Part shown: positions 1-8,992 of the stretch, one piece after another
Position numbering within the stretch: position 1 is the stretch's first letter
Layout: every line of letters starts with the position of its first letter
NCBI GenBank assembly: GCA_038533155.1
Contig: JBCAZH010000006.1
Span: forward strand, 28,093-92,092
Length of the DNA stretch: 64,000 bases
Direction of reading: 5' to 3'
Origin: CALBPI01 sp038533155
Lineage (GTDB): Bacteria; Pseudomonadota; Gammaproteobacteria; Steroidobacterales; Woeseiaceae
Notes under the pieces: model-generated
The model's database searches: none
Told to the model about the DNA's origin: nothing
The model's input: only the letters and a program-made list of their open reading frames with translations
Made by a program: the position numbers and the translations under genes

Positions 1-291
1 ATCGAACCGACGGGGGTCTATGTTGCTTACTTCAACTATGGCTCGCCGGCGACCCGATACGGCTTGTGGGCAGGGCGTCGCGTGGTTGAGGTCAATGGCC
101 TGCCGACGCCGGATCTCGATGCGTTCCTAGACGTTGTCGAACAAGCGCAAGACCGAGAGTCCTTGCGCATCACGACGTTAGATTGGAATGATGCACCACA
201 GGTCATCACACTGAAGCTCGATAAGCAGTATTGGCGCGGTTTCAGCGTGCACTACGAAGATGGGGAGTGGCGGCGCGCGTCGCTGGACTAG
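1..291 (+). CDS. C-terminal fragment of a PDZ-domain (probably trypsin-like protease) protein
   Basis: Frame 1 is open from the first base of the window to the TAG at 289-291, giving the last 96 residues of a protein whose start lies outside. The text reads as a PDZ repeat: a hydrophobic strand (GVYVAYFNYGSPA), then a GLWAGRRVVEVNG turn of the kind PDZ domains use for 'G-L-x-x-G-D-x-I-x-x-V-N-G', then PTPDLDAFLDVV. Such C-terminal PDZ domains are typical of DegP/Do-like periplasmic proteases, but the protease domain is not visible, so that part is inference. Its stop codon overlaps the stop of the convergent next gene in a shared CTAG. Confidence 0.6.
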   Translation: MEPTGVYVAYFNYGSPATRYGLWAGRRVVEVNGLPTPDLDAFLDVVEQAQDRESLRITTLDWNDAPQVITLKLDKQYWRGFSVHYEDGEWRRASLD

Positions 292-2312
292 CGGTTGCGA
301 ATTGCGCTGGCGAGTTCGCGCCAATCACTGATGGGTGCGCGGCAGGTCAGCCCCTCGCAGATGTAAGCAGTGACACCCTCGTCCGGCGCCGTGTGTGCTG
401 CAAGCGCCGGATCGAGCTCGGTGGCATCGGAGGGAATCGCAAGCACGCACCGGTGCGGCGCGTAGATCGTCTGTATATCCCGCTGCCACTGCCGCAATTG
501 TTCCCCGCTTCCTCGGAGGACGATCATTTCCGGTTCATGCCGATGCCCTTGCATCGCCTCGATCATGGACACATGTGCTTGAGGGTAGTCGACGATCGCA
601 CTGTTTGCCCAGCGCAACGTGTGGTCCGCGATCTGGATCCACTTTGATCGTCCGAGCAAGTGACCGAGACGGCTGAGGACACGGACTACAATGGCGTTGC
701 CCGCTGGTGTTGCATCGTCGCTCAGAGGTTTGCTGCGATACATCAATTGTTCGCCATCATCTGGGGTGAAAAAGAACCCGCCGATGTCCGAGTCATAAAA
801 TCGTTCGATCATCTGCTCGGTAAGTTGGATTGCCCAATTCAGCCAATCTTCGTTCCAGCGCATTTGAGCGAGATCTAACAGGGCATCGGCTAGCAAAGCG
901 TAGTCATCGAGGAATCCAGGGCTACGACGATCCCCGACTTGCCACACGGAATGCAGCCGTTCCGCATGCCAAACCGTGGCTTGTAAATGGTCGACAGTCG
1001 TGGCGGCCGCTTGGGCGATGGCTTGGTCATCCAAAACGATGGCGGCTCGAGCGAGCCCCTTGAGCGTCAGCGCATTCCAAGCGGTGACGATCTTCTCATC
1101 GCGCCCGGGTTGCGGGCGGTGCGCGCGGAATGCGATCAAGGCTTTGCGGGCCTCCAAAAGCTCGGGCTCAGTCATCACCGCATCTCTGTTCCTGACAGTC
1201 AGATGCCAGCGACCTTCGAAGTTCGCAGGTTCGTTGAGGCCATAGCGTTCTGCGAATCGCTCGTAGACCGCCTTGGAAATTGTGTCTCGGACGTCGTCCG
1301 GAGACAGCGTGTAGGTAGCGCCTTCGCTGCCGCCCGCATCCGCATCAAGTGTTGCGAAGAAGGCGCCATCGCTCGAACGCATTTCGCGAAACAACCAGTC
1401 GATCGTCGTCTGCGCGGCTTCTCGAAACAGCGGCTCGCCCGTCGCTTGATGTAAATCGACCATGAGTTCCAGCAACATTCCATTGTCGTAGAGCATTTTC
1501 TCGAAATGCGGAATCTGCCAATCTGCATCAACGCAGTAACGAAAGAACCCACCGCCGACTTGATCGAAGAGTCCACCCTCGACCATTCGGGTTGCTGACA
1601 ACGTGGCGATAAGTAACGCCTGTAGATCCGGCTCAGCACCGGTCGCGGTGTCGCGCCAAGCGTTCAACATACGTCGCAACGAAGGCGTCTGCGGAAACTT
1701 CGGTGCGCGCCCGAAGCCTCCATTTTGCGAGTCATGTTGTTGCTCCAACAACACCCGTAGTTGGGCGGTAGGGTCCTTGTCCGCCTGATCGGTTTTCTCC
1801 GCGTCGGGTTCCAGTTTACTGAATACCTCCCGCACCGCGGCACCTTGCCTCGCGGCTTCTTCGGGATTGCCATTGTGAAACTCGGCGACGCGCTCCAGTA
1901 CTTCAGTAAAAGCCGGTAGCCCGTGCTGGGCGGTCGGCGGAAAGTAGGTGCCACCGAAAAATGGCAGCTGCGCATCCGGCGTCAAGAACATTGTCAGTGG
2001 CCAACCGCCAGCGCGTTGCGCCATCAATTGGTGCGCAGTCTGGTAGATCTTGTCGATATCCGGTCGTTCTTCGCGATCAACCTTGATATTGATGAAGTGT
2101 TTGTTCATGACCTCAGCGATCGCCGGGTCCTCGAAGCACTCGTGAGCCATGACGTGGCACCAATGACATGCGGAGTAGCCGACCGACAGGAGAATAGGCT
2201 TGCGGGTTTCGCGTGCGGCTTGCAGCGCACCTTCGCTCCATGGCCACCAATCCACTGGATTGTCGGCGTGTTGTTGGAGATACAGACTTGCCTCGTGTTC
2301 CAGTCGATTCAT
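288..2312 (-). CDS. DUF255 thioredoxin-domain protein (YyaL/SSP411 family)
   Basis: 674 residues from the ATG at 2310-2312. I chose this start because MNRLEHEASLYLQQHADNPV is the usual N-terminus of the family, whereas the open frame extends further upstream without similarity. The N-terminal thioredoxin-like domain (about 1-170) carries CHWC at residues 49-52, followed by NIKVDREERPDID. The rest resembles an alpha/alpha barrel related to N-acylglucosamine epimerases (WHLTVRNRDAV, DEKIVTAWNALTL region). The length is normal for the family. The biochemical role is not established; a redox or thiol function is suggested only by the CxxC. It is divergent from lgt and convergent with the PDZ gene. 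Confidence 0.85.
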   Translation of the reverse strand: MNRLEHEASLYLQQHADNPVDWWPWSEGALQAARETRKPILLSVGYSACHWCHVMAHECFEDPAIAEVMNKHFINIKVDREERPDIDKIYQTAHQLMAQRAGGWPLTMFLTPDAQLPFFGGTYFPPTAQHGLPAFTEVLERVAEFHNGNPEEAARQGAAVREVFSKLEPDAEKTDQADKDPTAQLRVLLEQQHDSQNGGFGRAPKFPQTPSLRRMLNAWRDTATGAEPDLQALLIATLSATRMVEGGLFDQVGGGFFRYCVDADWQIPHFEKMLYDNGMLLELMVDLHQATGEPLFREAAQTTIDWLFREMRSSDGAFFATLDADAGGSEGATYTLSPDDVRDTISKAVYERFAERYGLNEPANFEGRWHLTVRNRDAVMTEPELLEARKALIAFRAHRPQPGRDEKIVTAWNALTLKGLARAAIVLDDQAIAQAAATTVDHLQATVWHAERLHSVWQVGDRRSPGFLDDYALLADALLDLAQMRWNEDWLNWAIQLTEQMIERFYDSDIGGFFFTPDDGEQLMYRSKPLSDDATPAGNAIVVRVLSRLGHLLGRSKWIQIADHTLRWANSAIVDYPQAHVSMIEAMQGHRHEPEMIVLRGSGEQLRQWQRDIQTIYAPHRCVLAIPSDATELDPALAAHTAPDEGVTAYICEGLTCRAPISDWRELASAIRNR

Positions 2313-2342
2313 GATGCTGTGGCCCAGGCGGTTCGGGCCGCT

Positions 2343-2348
2343 ACTATA
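2343..2348 (-). promoter_or_regulatory. candidate -10 box for the DUF255 gene
   Basis: On the minus strand this is TATAGT (5 of 6 to TATAAT), about 30 nt before the ATG at 2312. The possible -35 (TTGGCG) lies 15 nt further upstream, short of the usual 17, so only the -10 is convincing. It sits in the 73-nt space shared with the divergent lgt gene. Confidence 0.3.
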
Positions 2349-2385
2349 GCGCAATCGACGCAACGCCAAGTGGTACACTCCGCGC

Positions 2386-3171
2386 ATGCTCGTGTACCCA
2401 GATATCGATCCTGTCGCGGTCAGCGTCGGACCTCTGAAGCTGCACTGGTACGGTTTGACCTACCTTGCCGGATTCATACTGTCGTTCTTTTTCGCGCGCT
2501 ACCGAGCGCGACGAGAGGACACGCCCGTTCAACCCGGTGAGGTAGAGGATCTGATTTTCTACGGCGCCCTCGGTGTGATCATCGGTGGCCGTGTCGGTTA
2601 CCTCCTGTTCTACGGGTGGGCCAATATCGCTGATGATTGGCGTTACATCTATCGAGTTTGGGAAGGCGGCATGTCGTTCCACGGCGGGCTGCTTGGAGTG
2701 CTCGTGGCGATGGCGCTGTTTGCGCGACGCCAGGGGCGGACCTTCTTTGAGATCACCGATTTCGTTGCGGTGTTTACACCGCTCGGCTTGTTCTGTGGTC
2801 GCATCGGCAATTTTATCAACGGAGAGTTGTGGGGCGCAGAGACAGACGTGCCCTGGGGTTTTCTCGTGAATGGCGTGGTTCGACATCCGTCGATGCTCTA
2901 CGAAGCGTTGCTTGAAGGCGTTGTGTTGTTCTTGATGCTCGCCTGGTACTCCCGAGTGCCGCGTCCGATCGGTCGGGTATCGGGATTGTTCCTGATCGGG
3001 TATGGTTTGTTCCGGGTGGCGGTTGAATTCGTGCGGATTCCCGACTCCCATATTGGCTACTTTGCCGGCGATTGGTTGACGATGGGGCAGATCCTCAGCG
3101 CACCGATGATCGCGTTTGGCATGTACCTGTATCTCAGACCTGTCAGAGACGCCAGAGGGGGGCGGCGCTGA
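2386..3171 (+). CDS. lgt: prolipoprotein diacylglyceryl transferase Lgt
   Basis: 261 residues. Lgt transfers the diacylglyceryl group of phosphatidylglycerol to the lipobox cysteine of prolipoproteins in the inner membrane. The sequence shows several hydrophobic segments and the family signatures SFHGGLLG (about 97-104), RIGNFINGELWG (139-150) and RHPSMLYEALLEG (about 166-178). The short N-terminus ending in HWYGLTYLAGF is typical. The stop codon overlaps the thyA ATG by one base (TGATG), implying translational coupling. An lgt-thyA pair is common in Gammaproteobacteria. Substrates in this window would include RlpA, LolB and the lipoprotein at 54248. Confidence 0.97.
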   Translation: MLVYPDIDPVAVSVGPLKLHWYGLTYLAGFILSFFFARYRARREDTPVQPGEVEDLIFYGALGVIIGGRVGYLLFYGWANIADDWRYIYRVWEGGMSFHGGLLGVLVAMALFARRQGRTFFEITDFVAVFTPLGLFCGRIGNFINGELWGAETDVPWGFLVNGVVRHPSMLYEALLEGVVLFLMLAWYSRVPRPIGRVSGLFLIGYGLFRVAVEFVRIPDSHIGYFAGDWLTMGQILSAPMIAFGMYLYLRPVRDARGGRR

Positions 3172-3965
3172 TGCAGCAATACTTGGACCTCATGCGCAAG
3201 GTGCGACATGAGGGTTTTGAGAAGACCGACCGAACCGGAACCGGCACACTCAGTATTTTTGGCCATCAAATGCGGTTCGATTTGCGAGCTGGCTTTCCGC
3301 TCGTCACGACCAAAAAACTGCATCTAAAATCGATCATCGGCGAGTTGCTGTGGTTCCTTAGGGGAGACGCGAATGTCGGCTGGTTGCAAGCCAATGGAAT
3401 CTCGATTTGGGATGAATGGGCAGACGACAACGGCAGTTTAGGCCCGGTTTATGGTGTGCAATGGCGTTCGTGGCCGACGCCGGATGGTCGCCACATCGAT
3501 CAGATTGAGACCGTTCTCAAACAGTTACGTGAGCAGCCCGACTCGCGCCGTATCCTTGTGTCGGCATGGAATGTTTCTCAGCTCGATGAAATGGCGTTAA
3601 TGCCATGCCATTGCCTTTTTCAGTTTTATGTCGCCGACGGCCGGTTGTCGTGTCAGCTCTATCAACGAAGTGCAGACATTTTTCTAGGCGTCCCTTTCAA
3701 TATTGCGTCGTATGCTTTGCTCACTCATCTGCTGGCGCGTGAGGTGGGACTTGATGTCGGCGATTTTGTTTGGACGGGTGGTGACTGTCATCTGTACCTG
3801 AATCATCTTGAGCAAGCAGATCTACAGCTGACCCGCGCGCCGCGCGGACTGCCTAAACTCGAGATCAGCCGTCCACCGGGTGATCTCTACGGGTACGAAA
3901 TCAAAGATTTCAGTTTTCCAGGGTACGATCCGCATCCTTTGATTCGTGCGGCGGTTGCCGTATGA
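3171..3965 (+). CDS. thyA: thymidylate synthase ThyA
   Basis: 264 residues, exactly the length of the E. coli enzyme. It makes dTMP from dUMP using 5,10-methylenetetrahydrofolate and yields dihydrofolate, which the next gene recycles. The catalytic cysteine is Cys146 in LMPCHCLFQF, and the dUMP-binding stretch LYQRSADIFLGVPFNIASY follows. The start is the ATG that overlaps the lgt stop; an upstream in-frame ATG would lie inside lgt. It overlaps folA by ATGA at the 3' end. The residue after the catalytic pair (PCHC instead of the common PCHA) is a minor variation. Confidence 0.98.
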   Translation: MQQYLDLMRKVRHEGFEKTDRTGTGTLSIFGHQMRFDLRAGFPLVTTKKLHLKSIIGELLWFLRGDANVGWLQANGISIWDEWADDNGSLGPVYGVQWRSWPTPDGRHIDQIETVLKQLREQPDSRRILVSAWNVSQLDEMALMPCHCLFQFYVADGRLSCQLYQRSADIFLGVPFNIASYALLTHLLAREVGLDVGDFVWTGGDCHLYLNHLEQADLQLTRAPRGLPKLEISRPPGDLYGYEIKDFSFPGYDPHPLIRAAVAV

Positions 3966-4468
3966 GCGAGCCACTCATCAGCCTGATCGCAGCGGTTTCT
4001 GATGACGGGGTGATCGGTCGCAAGAACACACTACCTTGGCGCTTGTCTGCGGATCTGCGCTATTTCAAACAGCGGACTATGGGCAAACCGATTGTGATGG
4101 GACGCAAGACGTTTGATTCGATCGGTAAGCCGCTGCCCGGTCGCCGGAATCTCGTGGTGTCCAGAAACTCTGAGCTCTGGATTGACGGTGCCGAAGTGGT
4201 CGGCAGCATTGAGTCTGCGCTAGCTGCGTGCGCTGACGCCGATGAGGTCATGATCATCGGTGGTGGCCAACTCTATGAACAGGCGATGCCGCTTGCAGGG
4301 CGACTCTACATTACCCGCGTGCACCTCAAGGTGCCCGACGGCGATGCTCGACTCGAAAATCTTCCAGATGAGCATTCCCCGGATTGGGTCGTGAGCTGCA
4401 AGCACTTTCTGGCTGGTGAGGGTGCCGATCCAGACTGCACCTTTCTCGTACTCGATCGGGTGCGTTAA
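3962..4468 (+). CDS. folA: dihydrofolate reductase FolA
   Basis: 168 residues. It reduces dihydrofolate made by ThyA back to tetrahydrofolate with NADPH. Signatures are IAAVSDDGVIGRKNTLPW, then LSADLRYFK, where Asp31 corresponds to catalytic Asp27 of E. coli, then VMGRKTFDSIGKPLPGRRN, and MIIGGGQLYEQAMP for the NADPH site. It is coupled to thyA by an ATGA overlap, so folate turnover and dTMP synthesis are co-translated. The TAA stop forms the palindrome TTAA with the stop of the convergent gene at 4465. Confidence 0.97.
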   Translation: MSEPLISLIAAVSDDGVIGRKNTLPWRLSADLRYFKQRTMGKPIVMGRKTFDSIGKPLPGRRNLVVSRNSELWIDGAEVVGSIESALAACADADEVMIIGGGQLYEQAMPLAGRLYITRVHLKVPDGDARLENLPDEHSPDWVVSCKHFLAGEGADPDCTFLVLDRVR

Positions 4469-4866
4469 AACTCCGTACGCAGTTCTTGCTCAATCTGATC
4501 TCGGGCGCGCTCCAGGTCGCTTAAGAGTGCCTCCCACTCTGCCTCGAGCGGTGCCGTGCTGGATACCTGCTCGAGCGACAGTGTGTCAGTCGGCAGTGTT
4601 GTGGGCACATCGCTATTGGCTATCTGCGGTATCGCTGGCTCTTGCACTTCACTGGTTGTTGGCGTGCCGATCAAGAACCATGCGGCGGCAGCCGCCACAG
4701 CGATCGGTAGGGACCAAGCTAGCCAGCGTGGCGCTAGAGGGGCGCGAGTGTGGGTCGCGTGTTGCTCGGCAGCTATGGCGCGCCGCAGCGACGCGTCGGC
4801 CGACTCGCTCTTAGCGCTTCGAAGTGTCTCAGCATCTTGGCGCAATTGTGTCTCGAGGTCTTTCAT
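4465..4866 (-). CDS. single-pass membrane protein, probable anti-sigma factor
   Basis: 133 residues with no clear family match. An N-terminal cytosolic stretch of about 45 residues rich in charged heptads is followed by one hydrophobic segment (WLAWSLPIAVAAAAAWFLIG, about 48-67), then a polar periplasmic tail with a predicted helix (EAEWEALLSDLERARDQIEQ). The ATG overlaps the stop of the sigma gene by ATGA. Position directly after an ECF sigma factor and this topology suggest a membrane anti-sigma factor or a sigma-partner protein; that is inference. No zinc-binding HxxxCxxC motif is present. Confidence 0.6.
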   Translation of the reverse strand: MKDLETQLRQDAETLRSAKSESADASLRRAIAAEQHATHTRAPLAPRWLAWSLPIAVAAAAAWFLIGTPTTSEVQEPAIPQIANSDVPTTLPTDTLSLEQVSSTAPLEAEWEALLSDLERARDQIEQELRTEF

Positions 4867-5375
4867 CCCGTTTTTTCTCCCAACACTGTCGCGAGGCGGT
4901 TTCGACTTCGCATCAGGTTGACCTTAACCCACGCCAAACTGCGCGAGAGTGCGTGGGCGATGTCTCGATGGGTCGCGCCCTCGCCGTAATAGAGCCATAA
5001 AGCCGTGAGCGCCTCAGGCTTGAGTGTTTGTCGCGCGACCCGCCAAAGGTTAGCGCGTTCGAGAAACTGTTCAACATCGTCATCCGGCGTACCGACGTTG
5101 TCAAGGTCGGTCGTAGATGGCTGTGGCTTCGGGAGTTTGCGCAGAGCAATCCGGTACAGCCAAGTACTGAACTGCCACCGCTCATCGTAGGTGCTGAGAT
5201 AACGCCAAGCGCTGAGCATCGCTTCTTGGACTGCGTCTTCGGCGTCCGCTCGTTGCCCGCATCGGAGCCACAGAAAGCGAAACAGTTGATCTCGATACCG
5301 GGAAGCAAGCTCGCAAAAGGCGGCAGAGTCGCCACCTTTCGCAAGCCCAATCAATTGTGTCTCGGTTTTTTCCAC
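4863..5375 (-). CDS. ECF-type RNA polymerase sigma factor
   Basis: 170 residues. Region 2 is seen in RYRDQLFRFLWLRCGQRADAE and DAVQEAMLSAWRYLSTYDER with WLYRIALRKL; region 4 in LKPEALTALWLYYGEGATHR and DIAHALSRSLAWVKVNLMRSR, a helix-turn-helix for the -35 element. There is no region 1.1 or 3, as in ECF sigmas. The start is GTG at 5373-5375 with only a weak Shine-Dalgarno. It lies 9 nt after the stop of the secreted protein gene and overlaps the membrane protein gene by ATGA, so the three genes form one unit. The target promoters and the signal are unknown. Confidence 0.88.
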   Translation of the reverse strand: MEKTETQLIGLAKGGDSAAFCELASRYRDQLFRFLWLRCGQRADAEDAVQEAMLSAWRYLSTYDERWQFSTWLYRIALRKLPKPQPSTTDLDNVGTPDDDVEQFLERANLWRVARQTLKPEALTALWLYYGEGATHRDIAHALSRSLAWVKVNLMRSRNRLATVLGEKTG

Positions 5376-5384
5376 AGTCTCGAA

Positions 5385-6293
5385 TCAAAGATCAGACAAC
5401 TCGCGAACTTCGTCGGGCGTGACCTGTAATCTGATCGACATACCACTGCTGTCAGAGTCAACACGCAGCTTGTCAATGATGCGGCCCACCGGTTCTGGAA
5501 CTTCACTCGACAGCATGCGCAGACTGATCAACCCTCGGACGATGTTCGCCATTGAGTCTGTGACCTCTGGGTCGGTCGCAGTGATTTTGGTATGGAAATC
5601 GAGAGCGTCGCCAACGCTACCGATCATCAAAGCAACCTGACTCGTTTGACGGAGTAAGTCAGAGTCGAAACCAAATTCGCTGCTTTTGTCGATCTCGTCT
5701 GCATTGACGCCGATTTGCAAAAAGGGTCGCCGACCATCCAGGACTAGAACGTTGGCGTTGCCACCTCGAATGCCTCGGATCTCTGCGGCAAGCCGCTCTG
5801 CACTGGAGGCGATGAACAAGCCATCATTGTCTGCGAGACTGACGTAGATCGTATCGGTATCGAGGCTCATGTCGCCATTGTCGAACTCAATCTCGTCACC
5901 GGCGTCTTCGATCACGTAGTACTCGCCCCACCCGTCGTTTTTCAACGTTGCGTCGGTGTTCTTGAGCATTTCCGATCGAAGGTGGTCGCGCGTATCCTCG
6001 CTCAAATCTCCGAGAATTCGAGCGCTAAAACTGCCTTCCGCGTTACCGTGGAAAAACAGGCGATCCAGGTCTTCGCCCGCGTTGAAATTCAGGTCTCGCT
6101 CGAGGTCATCGGTGACTTCTTCGTCGACCCAGTCCAGGATGATCTCTCCCGGTTCGCTGGTTCGAAGCGCTTCCATGTCAATATTGATGTACCAGAGCGC
6201 GTCGGGCGGAATGTCGCGGTTGCTGATTTCAGCGTCTGCGGTTTGCGATAGCAGGCCCGTGGCAAGGCAAAGGGCAATGGCGGCGGCTTTCAT
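5385..6293 (-). CDS. secreted acidic protein of unknown function upstream of an ECF sigma factor
   Basis: 302 residues from the ATG at 6291-6293, chosen because AGGAG lies 8 nt upstream and MKAAAIALCLATGLLSQTADA forms a signal peptide with an A-x-A cleavage site. The mature protein is very acidic (runs such as DEEVTDDLERD) and has no cysteine or recognisable catalytic motif. The opening IPPDALWYINIDMEAL resembles proteins that test or report on surface-exposed folds, but I do not recognise a family. Being first in a unit with an ECF sigma factor and a likely anti-sigma, it may be the sensed or effector component; this is inference. Confidence 0.7.
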   Translation of the reverse strand: MKAAAIALCLATGLLSQTADAEISNRDIPPDALWYINIDMEALRTSEPGEIILDWVDEEVTDDLERDLNFNAGEDLDRLFFHGNAEGSFSARILGDLSEDTRDHLRSEMLKNTDATLKNDGWGEYYVIEDAGDEIEFDNGDMSLDTDTIYVSLADNDGLFIASSAERLAAEIRGIRGGNANVLVLDGRRPFLQIGVNADEIDKSSEFGFDSDLLRQTSQVALMIGSVGDALDFHTKITATDPEVTDSMANIVRGLISLRMLSSEVPEPVGRIIDKLRVDSDSSGMSIRLQVTPDEVRELSDL

Positions 6294-6368
6294 CGTGAAT
6301 GCTCCTGAATGAGTACGTTTCAAGAGCTTATAGGGTTGTTGGGCCGAAATGGTTACAAACGGGTCGCA

Positions 6369-7736
6369 CTAAAGCGCTGGCAGGGCTTGTTGTGCCTCTT
6401 GAGCGCACAACGCAAGGTCAATCGTGTCGAGGGCGTCATGGTCCTTGGTCCATCGGGTCAGTAAAGCCGATTGGGTTTCGCCACGGGCAAGGGCCACCGC
6501 GTAAGGAATCTCCGCGTGGAACATGACCATGGAGTAGCGAGGAATGAACGATTCCGGTAGGCGTCGTTCCAATTCGAATGCAAGTGCTTTTTTGAGGTGA
6601 AACTTGGGATCTCTGACGGTGTCTCGCATCTCGACGTAATTTTCGAGGGCCATCGTGGCAATAGCGTTGGCGTTCGGCACGCGCGCCTCGCTGAATCGTG
6701 CGAAGAGATCGCGCCAGTTCTCTGCGGTTTCCAGCAGGCGGTCAAGCTCGGCGCAGTCTTCGAATGCGGCGTTCATGCCCTGGCCGTGAAAGGGCACGAT
6801 TGCATGCGCGGCATCGCCAATAAGCAATACGCGGTCATCCAAGTGCCAGCGGTTACAGCGGATCGTCCCCATAACACCTGTCGGGTTGTTCGAAAGCTGC
6901 TCGTCTAGATCTGGCACAATCGACGGCACGTCTGGGAATGTCTCGGCGAACCAAGCATGCGCCGTACGCTGGTCGGACCACCAGTCGAACGAGGGCGTGT
7001 CAGCCGGCGCATGTTTGCGCATGAACAACGTCCCCGTGAAATCACCGCCAGGATTCGGTAACGCGATAAACATGTAGCCGCCTCGCGGCCAAATGTGTAG
7101 CGCATCGGCACGCATCGCAAACGTGCCGTCTGCTGGAGGAATCGCGATCTCCTGATAGAGATGGTCGAGCAGGGCTTCCTCAAACTCAAAACCCGGGAGT
7201 TGACCCAGTGCGCGGCGTACCGGTGAGCCCGCGCCGTCGGCGGCGATCAGTCGCTCGACCTGCAGTTCGTATCGATACGGCGGTAGACCACTCTGGTGTT
7301 CTAAGACGAGTTTATGCTGGTGTGGATCATAGTCGACGCAGCGTTGCCCGAACCGAAGCTCCGCACCCGCTTGCTCCGCCGCGTCTAGCAGCAAACGGTT
7401 CAAAGCGGCGCGACTGACGGAATAATTGATCTCGTGACTGCTTGATCCGTACGGCTGGAACTGCAGCGCGCCATCTATCGCATGCAGCAGGCGGCCGGGC
7501 ATTGGATACAGCAAAGGTGCAACCGCATCGGATAGACCGGCGCGTTGCAGGCCGTTAAGGCCCCGTGCGGCCATAGCGAGATTGATCGAGCGGCCGGCGT
7601 ATGCGTCGACCACTCGCGGGTCGGCTTGGCGCTCTATTACCAATACACGCATGCCACGTTTGGCCAACAACACGGCGAGCAAGCTTCCAGTGAGTCCTGC
7701 CCCAAGAATGGTGATGGCTTGATCTCGAACGTTCAT
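6369..7736 (-). CDS. kmo: kynurenine 3-monooxygenase
   Basis: 455 residues. FAD enzyme that hydroxylates L-kynurenine to 3-hydroxykynurenine with NADPH and O2. It shows the Rossmann motif ILGAGLTGSLLAVLLAKRG (10-28), RSINLAMAARG (about 47-57), and the second FAD motif LLIGDAAHAIVPFHGQGMN near residue 300. The start is the ATG overlapping the kynU stop by ATGA; the longer open frame upstream lies inside kynU. It is last in the operon although the reaction precedes KynU in the pathway. In eukaryotes the enzyme is membrane anchored; no obvious C-terminal anchor is seen here. Confidence 0.95.
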   Translation of the reverse strand: MNVRDQAITILGAGLTGSLLAVLLAKRGMRVLVIERQADPRVVDAYAGRSINLAMAARGLNGLQRAGLSDAVAPLLYPMPGRLLHAIDGALQFQPYGSSSHEINYSVSRAALNRLLLDAAEQAGAELRFGQRCVDYDPHQHKLVLEHQSGLPPYRYELQVERLIAADGAGSPVRRALGQLPGFEFEEALLDHLYQEIAIPPADGTFAMRADALHIWPRGGYMFIALPNPGGDFTGTLFMRKHAPADTPSFDWWSDQRTAHAWFAETFPDVPSIVPDLDEQLSNNPTGVMGTIRCNRWHLDDRVLLIGDAAHAIVPFHGQGMNAAFEDCAELDRLLETAENWRDLFARFSEARVPNANAIATMALENYVEMRDTVRDPKFHLKKALAFELERRLPESFIPRYSMVMFHAEIPYAVALARGETQSALLTRWTKDHDALDTIDLALCAQEAQQALPAL

Positions 7737-8992
7737 GCTTGTTGCAGCGCCCGGTCCAGCCGTTGGACAAACGTCCAAGCGTCCGTAAAGCTGTTGTACA
7801 AAGGTGCTGGTGCAGCGCGAATGACGTCCGGCTCTCGCCAATCGCAAACGACATCAAGCGATTCGAGAATTTCGAACACGCGGCGCCCGAAATCACCCTC
7901 GCCTTTGATACGAAGAGAGAGTTGCGCGCCTTGACCCGATTTGGGCGTGATGATGTGTACCTGACCGCTCAAATGTGACTCGATGAGTTCGCGTAGATAG
8001 CCGGTCAAGGCGATTGACTTTTTTCGTAATGCTGCGAGGCCGATGTCGTCGAACAAATCCAGCGAGGCTAACAGCGGCGCAAGACTGAGGATGGGTGGAT
8101 TGCTTTGCTGCCACAAATCAATCCCGGCAGCGGGATCGATCCGGTGGCGCATTTCGAACCGGGTCGATTCTCGATTGCCCCACCAACCGTGTAATTGACC
8201 GTCGCGAAGACCATGATGTTTTTCGTGCACAAAAGCGCCGCCGACGGCACCTGGGCCCGCATTCAAGTACTTGTAACTGCAGAAGACGCCGAAATCGACA
8301 TTCCACTCATGCAAATGAATCGGCACGTTACCCACGGCATGTGCAAGATCGACACCGAGCGTCACTTGATAGCGTTGCGCCAATTCGCCAATCGACTCGA
8401 GATCAAGCACCTCTCCGGTAAGGTACTGCACGCCCGGAAGCAGCATGAGTGCGATTCGGTCGTCTTTATCCAAAATCTCTCGCAGGGAATCACAGCTCAG
8501 TCCGTGCCGGTCGCCGGGCCACTCGATCAAGTCCTGTGTTGGATCGAACCCGTGCAACGCGAGCTGCGACTGGACCGCGTACCGATCGGATGGGAAAGCA
8601 TCCGACTCTATGACGATGCGATAGCGCTGCGCGTTCGGTCGATAAAAACTCAGCAATAAGAAGTTGAGGTTGACGGTCAACGTGTTCATTGCGACGACTT
8701 CCGTTGGCAGGCAGCCGAGAAGGTTTGCGAGGCCCTTCGTCGCATTGCGGTGATAAGGCAGCCAGGGTGGGCTGCCGGCGAAGTGACCCTCGACGCCGAG
8801 TGACGCCCAGTCTTCCAAAACCTGATTCACGCGAGCCGATGCTGCGATCGGTTGCAACCCCAAACTGTTGCCGGCCAAGTAGCACTTTTTGTCGCCGTCA
8901 GCCGTCCTTGGCCAGTGAAACCGATCGCGCCACTTGGCGAGTGGATCCCTTGCATCGTGTTCGGCGGCAGTCTTTGCCTGTTGTCCCAACAC
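7733..8992 (-). CDS. kynU: kynureninase
   Basis: 419 residues, typical length. PLP enzyme that cleaves 3-hydroxykynurenine to 3-hydroxyanthranilate and alanine. The PLP lysine is Lys241 in VFCSYKYLNAGPGAVGG, and the cofactor-aspartate stretch VDLAHAVGN precedes it. YLAGNSLGLQP at the N-terminus is the usual family start. Its ATG shares one base with the kynB stop and its stop overlaps kmo, so the cluster is tightly coupled. Confidence 0.96.
   Translation of the reverse strand: MLGQQAKTAAEHDARDPLAKWRDRFHWPRTADGDKKCYLAGNSLGLQPIAASARVNQVLEDWASLGVEGHFAGSPPWLPYHRNATKGLANLLGCLPTEVVAMNTLTVNLNFLLLSFYRPNAQRYRIVIESDAFPSDRYAVQSQLALHGFDPTQDLIEWPGDRHGLSCDSLREILDKDDRIALMLLPGVQYLTGEVLDLESIGELAQRYQVTLGVDLAHAVGNVPIHLHEWNVDFGVFCSYKYLNAGPGAVGGAFVHEKHHGLRDGQLHGWWGNRESTRFEMRHRIDPAAGIDLWQQSNPPILSLAPLLASLDLFDDIGLAALRKKSIALTGYLRELIESHLSGQVHIITPKSGQGAQLSLRIKGEGDFGRRVFEILESLDVVCDWREPDVIRAAPAPLYNSFTDAWTFVQRLDRALQQA

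Noticed and set aside
1199..1639. 146-residue minus-strand frame overlapping the DUF255 gene
   Set aside because: Same strand but a different frame of a convincing conserved gene; composition is Ser/Arg-rich noise.
2344..3051. 235-residue minus-strand open frame opposite lgt
   Set aside because: It is a mirror of the lgt codon pattern, rich in His/Arg/Gln, with no recognisable domain; similar antisense frames oppose metH (35586-36116, 36471-37055).
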